The position numbers were made by a program, and so were the translations under genes. DNA of 64,000 nt, taken from positions 124,001 through 188,000 of the forward strand of contig JAVJTE010000012.1 in the NCBI GenBank assembly GCA_040219025.1, given 5' to 3'. Position 1 is the first letter of the stretch; each line of letters starts with the position of its first letter. Shown one piece after another: positions 60,126 through 64,000 of this stretch. The DNA is from HT1-32 sp040219025 (GTDB lineage: Bacteria > Pseudomonadota > Alphaproteobacteria > Rhodospirillales > HT1-32). The notes below the pieces were generated by a model, which was not told the origin of the DNA, searched no databases, and saw nothing but the letters and a program-made list of their open reading frames with translations.

Positions 60126-61073
60126 TTACAGTCTGGCCAGCCGTTCGGTCAGCAACCTGTAAAATCCGTCCGCATCAGCTTCCTGCATCACCACGGCATT
60201 TGCAGGCAAGCCCGTCCGTCCCCACCAGTCGATGACCGTCTGGCCCATCGTCAGTTCGCTGCCGGTCTCGACCTGAACATTGCATTCCCGGCCACTGAAC
60301 AGGGCCGGGTTGACGAGATATGCGATAACACAGGGATCATGCAGCGGCGCCCCGGCCAGGCCGCCATACCGATCCGGATCGTTACGGTCATAAAATCCCA
60401 GAATATTACCCACTTCACGACCGACATCGCCGCCGATCGCCTTCACGCGGTCAAGCCGTTCAGCCGTCGTGATAACCTTGTGGGTCACATTCAGCCCGAA
60501 CATGGTGATCCGGGCACCGGATCCGAAAACAACAGCCGCGGCATGCGGGTCGGCATAGATATTGAACTCCGCCACCGGGGTTACATTGCCATCCCGCCAG
60601 GCGCCCCCCATCAGTACAATCTCGCGCAGACGCCCGGCGATATCCGGAGCCTGTATGATCGCCTGTGCGACATTCGTCATCGGTCCGGTTATCGCCAGCG
60701 TGATATCGCCCTGCGGCCGGGAACGGATGGTCTGCACCAGATAATCCACAGCATGCGCATCACGCAGTTCCATGACCGGATCCGGCAGGGTGCATCCGTC
60801 CAGCCCTGTCACACCATGGACCTGTTCAGCCGTCGTCAGTTGCCGGATCATCGGTCGGGGACAGCCTGCAAATACCGGCATATCCGGTCGCCGGGCGAGC
60901 TCACATATCCGCCGGGCATTCCTCGCGGTCAGCGAGAGCGGCACGTTACCGGCAACCGTGGTAATCGCGAGCAGATCAATTTCTTCGGGGGATGCCAGCG
61001 CCAGCAGAATGGCGACCGCATCATCCTGTCCGGGATCGCAATCGAGAATCACCCGGTGATCAGCTGTCGTCAT
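60126..61073 (-). CDS. Nucleoside hydrolase (inosine-uridine preferring type)
   Basis: The 315-residue enzyme cleaves the N-glycosidic bond of ribonucleosides. The calcium site at the N-terminus is DCDPGQDDAVA, and LHDPCVIAYL supplies the later Asp. EFNIYADPHAAAVVF is the family ribose-contact segment. There is no signal peptide, indicating a cytoplasmic salvage role. ATG 61073 with AGGG upstream is better than the in-frame start at 61097. It converges with the isomerase gene by 4 bases. Confidence 0.93.
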   Translation of the reverse strand: MTTADHRVILDCDPGQDDAVAILLALASPEEIDLLAITTVAGNVPLSLTARNARRICELARRPDMPVFAGCPRPMIRQLTTAEQVHGVTGLDGCTLPDPVMELRDAHAVDYLVQTIRSRPQGDITLAITGPMTNVAQAIIQAPDIAGRLREIVLMGGAWRDGNVTPVAEFNIYADPHAAAVVFGSGARITMFGLNVTHKVITTAERLDRVKAIGGDVGREVGNILGFYDRNDPDRYGGLAGAPLHDPCVIAYLVNPALFSGRECNVQVETGSELTMGQTVIDWWGRTGLPANAVVMQEADADGFYRLLTERLARL

Positions 61074-61181
61074 CGCCCTGCCCTGCCAAACGGTCAAACC
61101 AGCAACGCTTTAGCATCAGCGATGCGGCCAACGAACTGAATTTTCGGAAATACGACGATCAGAACAAAGCCAGCGAGCTGT

Positions 61182-61685
61182 TCAGCGGGCCTTGAGCTTG
61201 GCGACTACGGCCTGCAACCCGGCGACCAGTTCCTCACCGGTCTTGCCGCCATCGCCTTCCATGCGTTTGGCAATGACCAGCTTCATGGCGTCAAAGTGCA
61301 GGCGAACAATATGCAGGTCGGCCTTGGTCGGTGGCCCCATCGCTTCGATGAAGCGGCAAAGCTGATTACCGATATTGGTCATCATCTGATAACCGAAGCT
61401 GCCACCCTGGCCTTTGATATCATGTGAGATCGAGAAAATTTTCTCAAAATGCGGTTCCAGCGGGCCGGAGTCGGCCATGGCCGTGGCAATAGCTGCTTCG
61501 AGGTTTTTCAGATCGTTCTGGACCCACTCAAGATAGCTGCCCTGCATCTCGGAAATAACTGACTCCGCACGTTCCAGCGCGGCCAGATCAATGCCTTTTT
61601 CACCGGGTGCAACCTGCACCTTGAGTTTGAGCGTATTCGGAGGCGTTATGAACTCCGCCTTCTTACCGCTCTTGTCATCAGCCAT
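61182..61685 (-). CDS. Orphan Hpt (histidine phosphotransfer) protein
   Basis: The 167-residue protein has no membrane segment. Residues about 30-165 form a four-helix Hpt-like bundle; the putative phosphoacceptor His lies in ISHDIKGQGGSFGY, matching HxxKGxxxxxG. Hpt proteins relay phosphate between receivers. The usual alphaproteobacterial ChpT and a hybrid kinase are absent, so this is an orphan. A charged 25-residue tail precedes the bundle, and the long loop ENHVMGPPTK-like region is not typical of ChpT. A link to the histidine kinase at 14780 is possible but untested. Confidence 0.75.
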   Translation of the reverse strand: MADDKSGKKAEFITPPNTLKLKVQVAPGEKGIDLAALERAESVISEMQGSYLEWVQNDLKNLEAAIATAMADSGPLEPHFEKIFSISHDIKGQGGSFGYQMMTNIGNQLCRFIEAMGPPTKADLHIVRLHFDAMKLVIAKRMEGDGGKTGEELVAGLQAVVAKLKAR

Positions 61686-61852
61686 TTTTCAAACTCTACG
61701 CTGCTTCCCCGCAGACGAGGCAAAACCGATGGCAATGCCACACCGTAATGAATTCCAACCATGTTTGGCAGAGCGACGCAACTATTTTGCCACCCGCCAT
61801 ACCCTGTGCGGGCATCGCGATGCCTGTCTTCGCTATCCGGATCAGACGCCGG

Positions 61853-63232
61853 TCACAGATAACCCAGCAGCTGCCACCACAGATAATCCAGCGGGATCAG
61901 AACAGTGATCGTCACCGCTGCCAGCAACAGATTCGGTAAAATAACCCGTGAGGCTGGCAGACCACCGATCTGCAGGGCAACCACGGTCGGCGGCGAGGTA
62001 TAGGGCAGCAACATGGTCGAATAACCGATGACCTGAATCATCAGCACGGCAGGCAGGGAGAGCCCGCTGGCCGCCTGCAGCCCTTCTGCCAGAGGTGTCA
62101 GGACAGCCGGCGCGCTGGTCACGGTCGTCACCAGCCCGGTAATCATCGACAACAATGTGATTGCGATGAAATTCTTGATATCGGCACCCAGTTCGAGGCC
62201 GATCAGATCGATGACAGCACCACCAACCAGTTTGCCGACCCCGCTATCCGCAGCAACTGCGCCGAGGCCCAGAACCGCCGCAACATAAACCAGCGAGGGA
62301 TAGTTGATTTTCGAACCGAAATCCGGGGCCGGAACCAGATTGACGCCCGGTGCTGCACAGATCAGGCCGGCAGCCAGCGCCACCCAGGCCGGTGAAATAT
62401 GATGCAGCACATCGGTTGCCCAGAAGCCAAGCGCCAGAGCCAGAATGCCACTCAGGATCCATTCATCCCGGGACAGTGGCCGGGATTTGTCATCGGATTG
62501 TACGGGGCGGGAAACATCGTTGAAGAACAACAGTGTCACACCGATAATCAGCAGCGTCTTCAGCGCACCGAGCACCGGGAAATGCAGCAGCAGATAAGGT
62601 GCATAAGCGAAGGTAATGCCGTACTGGACCTCTGCTGCGCCGACCAGAACCATGGTCGGAACCGTGGCCGGCAGAATTGCGGTGGCCGGCATGTAGGCTG
62701 CCAGTGCCGCAGCGGCGACCATGCCGTTCCGGCCAGCCGAACCCGGCTCAAACCCCAGCCGGTCCGCCAGCGCAAGGACCACAGGCATCATCAGCACCAC
62801 CCGCCCCATGCTGGACGGCATCAGGAAAGCGAGCGCCAGAGCCCCGAGCACAACGCCGGTGATAATCGCCGGGTAGGATGTTCCGAACAGTCCGAGCAAC
62901 CCGCCGGCGATACGCCCGCCAAGCCCGGTGTTCTTGATGGCGACACCCACAATCAGCCCGCCAAACACCAGCCAGAATGCCTGACTGGCAAAGCCCGAGA
63001 AAACGACTTCCGGACCGGCAATCGACAGCAACATGGCAAACAGGAAAAAGCCGAGGGCGGTCAGATGTTCTGCCACCGCGCCGGTCGCCCACAAACCGAT
63101 TGTCGCCGTGACAAGTCCCAGCGCCTGAAATACCGCCGGATCAAGTCCAGCCGGTGCCGGACCAACGACCGAATAGGCACCAAATGCGAGGCTGGCGAGA
63201 CCGATCCATTGCGGCAGAGACATCCTCTTCAC
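61853..63232 (-). CDS. SLC13/DASS-family permease
   Basis: The 459-residue inner-membrane protein has about 11-12 hydrophobic segments. Its motifs fit the divalent anion:Na+ symporter group: FLMPSSMGRVVLMMPVVLALAD in the first half and a second inverted repeat with MITGLVTTVTSAPAVLTPLAEG and YTSPPTVVALQ. The family imports dicarboxylates, citrate or sulfate. Its start overlaps the DUF1489 stop by 4 bases (ATGA), so both are translated from one mRNA. Confidence 0.88.
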   Translation of the reverse strand: MKRMSLPQWIGLASLAFGAYSVVGPAPAGLDPAVFQALGLVTATIGLWATGAVAEHLTALGFFLFAMLLSIAGPEVVFSGFASQAFWLVFGGLIVGVAIKNTGLGGRIAGGLLGLFGTSYPAIITGVVLGALALAFLMPSSMGRVVLMMPVVLALADRLGFEPGSAGRNGMVAAAALAAYMPATAILPATVPTMVLVGAAEVQYGITFAYAPYLLLHFPVLGALKTLLIIGVTLLFFNDVSRPVQSDDKSRPLSRDEWILSGILALALGFWATDVLHHISPAWVALAAGLICAAPGVNLVPAPDFGSKINYPSLVYVAAVLGLGAVAADSGVGKLVGGAVIDLIGLELGADIKNFIAITLLSMITGLVTTVTSAPAVLTPLAEGLQAASGLSLPAVLMIQVIGYSTMLLPYTSPPTVVALQIGGLPASRVILPNLLLAAVTITVLIPLDYLWWQLLGYL

Positions 63233-63651
63233 AGCAATCCAAGCTCCTTCAGTTCAGTCAGAAGTTCCGTCGGCATGTCGGCAATATCATCACGGCCGCC
63301 AATATCGATATCAGCCGGTGCCTCCTCCGCCTTCAGATATCGCCATCCCTGGAATGGCCGGTGCTTGCGCGGCATGACCCGGACAAGTTCGGGGTCGAGC
63401 ACGATGGCGCAGCGCTTCACCCCTTCATCATCAATCAGTTCCTCCAGATCAAGTATGCGCTGACGGGCCAGCATTACCCCCTTGATGATCCAGTAAATTG
63501 ACCCGCCGTTCAGCACCTCATCACGCCGTGTCGGCGTGCTGCGGGTCACATGACGCAACTTGCCGGTCTGCTGCAGGCGAAAAGCCTGCCATTCAGCCAT
63601 GCTTTCAACACTCTCACTGCCGACGCTGAGTTTACGCAAATGGATCGTCAT
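63229..63651 (-). CDS. DUF1489-family protein
   Basis: The 140-residue cytoplasmic protein matches DUF1489, an alphaproteobacterial family of unknown function: IHLRKLSVGSESVESMAEWQ at the N-terminus, RSTPTRRDEVLNGGSIYWIIKGV, RQRILDLEEL, and FQGWRYL. It follows the methyltransferase gene by 5 bases and is coupled to the SLC13 gene. Nothing suggests a specific reaction. Confidence 0.9.
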   Translation of the reverse strand: MTIHLRKLSVGSESVESMAEWQAFRLQQTGKLRHVTRSTPTRRDEVLNGGSIYWIIKGVMLARQRILDLEELIDDEGVKRCAIVLDPELVRVMPRKHRPFQGWRYLKAEEAPADIDIGGRDDIADMPTELLTELKELGLL

Positions 63652-63656
63652 TCCTC

Positions 63657-64000
63657 TTACCGCTTCTTTATCCAGAGGCTGGTCTCGACCGCACCGTCAG
63701 GAAGCGGCAGACCGGCAACGGCACTGGCCCGCACATCCTTCAGCAGCCTGGTCGTCGCATAGCGGCTGGACCAGAGTGTCTCGAAGCCGCCGCCGGTGAC
63801 CAGCGGCAAGACCGCGAGTTGCTCATTATAGCCCCGCCAGTCCCATTCCGGCGGATAGTCATCCGGCAGGAAGATATCGTGAATATGAACAACAACACCC
63901 TCCGGCATGGCCGGAAGCACTCTGTTCAGTAACAGATCCACATCGCTGCCGGGCATCAGCAGATGACTGGAGTCAATGAACAGAAAATCACCGGAGCGAA
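63657..64000 (-). CDS. Class I SAM-dependent methyltransferase-like protein (5' end beyond window)
   Basis: Only the C-terminal 114 codons are visible, running off the right edge without a start. GDFLFIDSSHL, then LNRVLPAMPEGVVVHIHDIFLPDDYP, is the D-D/SH core of Methyltransf_24-like proteins, and SSRYATTRLL with LWIKKR ends it. The visible text contains an internal ATG (63956), but the family sequence continues before it, so that is not the start. It is the first of three genes read leftwards (methyltransferase, DUF1489, SLC13). Confidence 0.75.
   Translation of the reverse strand, partial: RSGDFLFIDSSHLLMPGSDVDLLLNRVLPAMPEGVVVHIHDIFLPDDYPPEWDWRGYNEQLAVLPLVTGGGFETLWSSRYATTRLLKDVRASAVAGLPLPDGAVETSLWIKKR

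Noticed and set aside
1..64000. CRISPR arrays, insertion sequences, integrases, prophage genes, tRNA and rRNA genes
   Set aside because: Scanning the intergenic stretches by eye showed no repeat-spacer arrays, transposase or integrase text, or tRNA cloverleaf; an automated tRNA and CRISPR search would be needed to exclude them.

Overview
This window looks like chromosomal DNA of an alphaproteobacterium, moderately GC-rich, and closer to the Rhodospirillales-type groups than to a well-known model. The evidence is the gene set: the division-plane ATPase MipZ, an NDUFA12-like complex I subunit, B12-dependent ribonucleotide reductase NrdJ, a phasin, paired ClpS/ClpA, RNase E with an acidic insertion in its S1 domain, and families largely confined to alphaproteobacteria (DUF2155, DUF1489, DUF6352). 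I see no insertion sequence, integrase, prophage, CRISPR array, rRNA or tRNA. It is mostly ordinary core chromosome with a few accessory pieces.

Layout. 1-2700: the 3' part of aroQ running off the left edge, an ornithine/lysine decarboxylase behind a structured leader, and a periplasmic DsbA-like protein. 2745-7700: a DUF3047 lipoprotein, an M48 protease with a helical C-terminal half, an atypical gamma-glutamyltranspeptidase-like lipoprotein whose start overlaps that of the protease head to head, and an aminotransferase. 7760-17600: rne facing amiC, mrcA, a histidine kinase, and prfB with its +1 programmed frameshift. 17649-21229: aat, a DUF2155 protein, two tandem MlaD-like proteins, an NDUFA12-like protein and a DUF6352 protein. 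21482-28099: nrdJ, an unassigned 73-residue ORF, a CD-NTase-like nucleotidyltransferase, a RidA protein and a DUF482 acyltransferase-like protein. 28134-34597: an MFS transporter with no canonical start codon, clpA, clpS, a phasin with a basic tail, and dacA behind a consensus CtrA site. 34636-43164: gamma-glutamylcyclotransferase; a pgm/ugd/galU nucleotide-sugar set; and a compact unit of molybdopterin oxidoreductase, mipZ, VWA protein and J-domain protein. 43238-51905: a DUF3179 protein, an FAD-dependent oxidoreductase, a GH114-like secreted protein, an AEC permease, a two-domain flavin oxidoreductase, and the truA/fmt/def translation genes. 52224-64000: a SulP transporter, DUF4139 protein, rmuC, acyl-CoA synthetase, LpxR-like outer-membrane protein with a small overlapping gene, an HCCA isomerase-like protein, nucleoside hydrolase, an orphan Hpt protein, an SLC13 permease, a DUF1489 protein and a partial methyltransferase.

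How it works together. Envelope growth is strongly represented (amiC, mrcA, dacA, M48 protease, MlaD-like proteins, LpxR-like protein, nucleotide-sugar genes). Three parts of the N-degron pathway (aat, clpS, clpA) lie within 15 kb. Translation maturation genes sit together (def-fmt-truA), and prfB carries its autoregulatory frameshift. The least expected item is the nrdJ-linked pair of a 73-residue repeat-containing ORF and a CD-NTase-like enzyme, which has no recognisable CBASS effector beside it. Other points worth a second look are the leader that buries the ribosome-binding site of the decarboxylase, the altered active-site residues of the GGT-like protein, the likely CTG start of the MFS transporter, and the CtrA box upstream of dacA.
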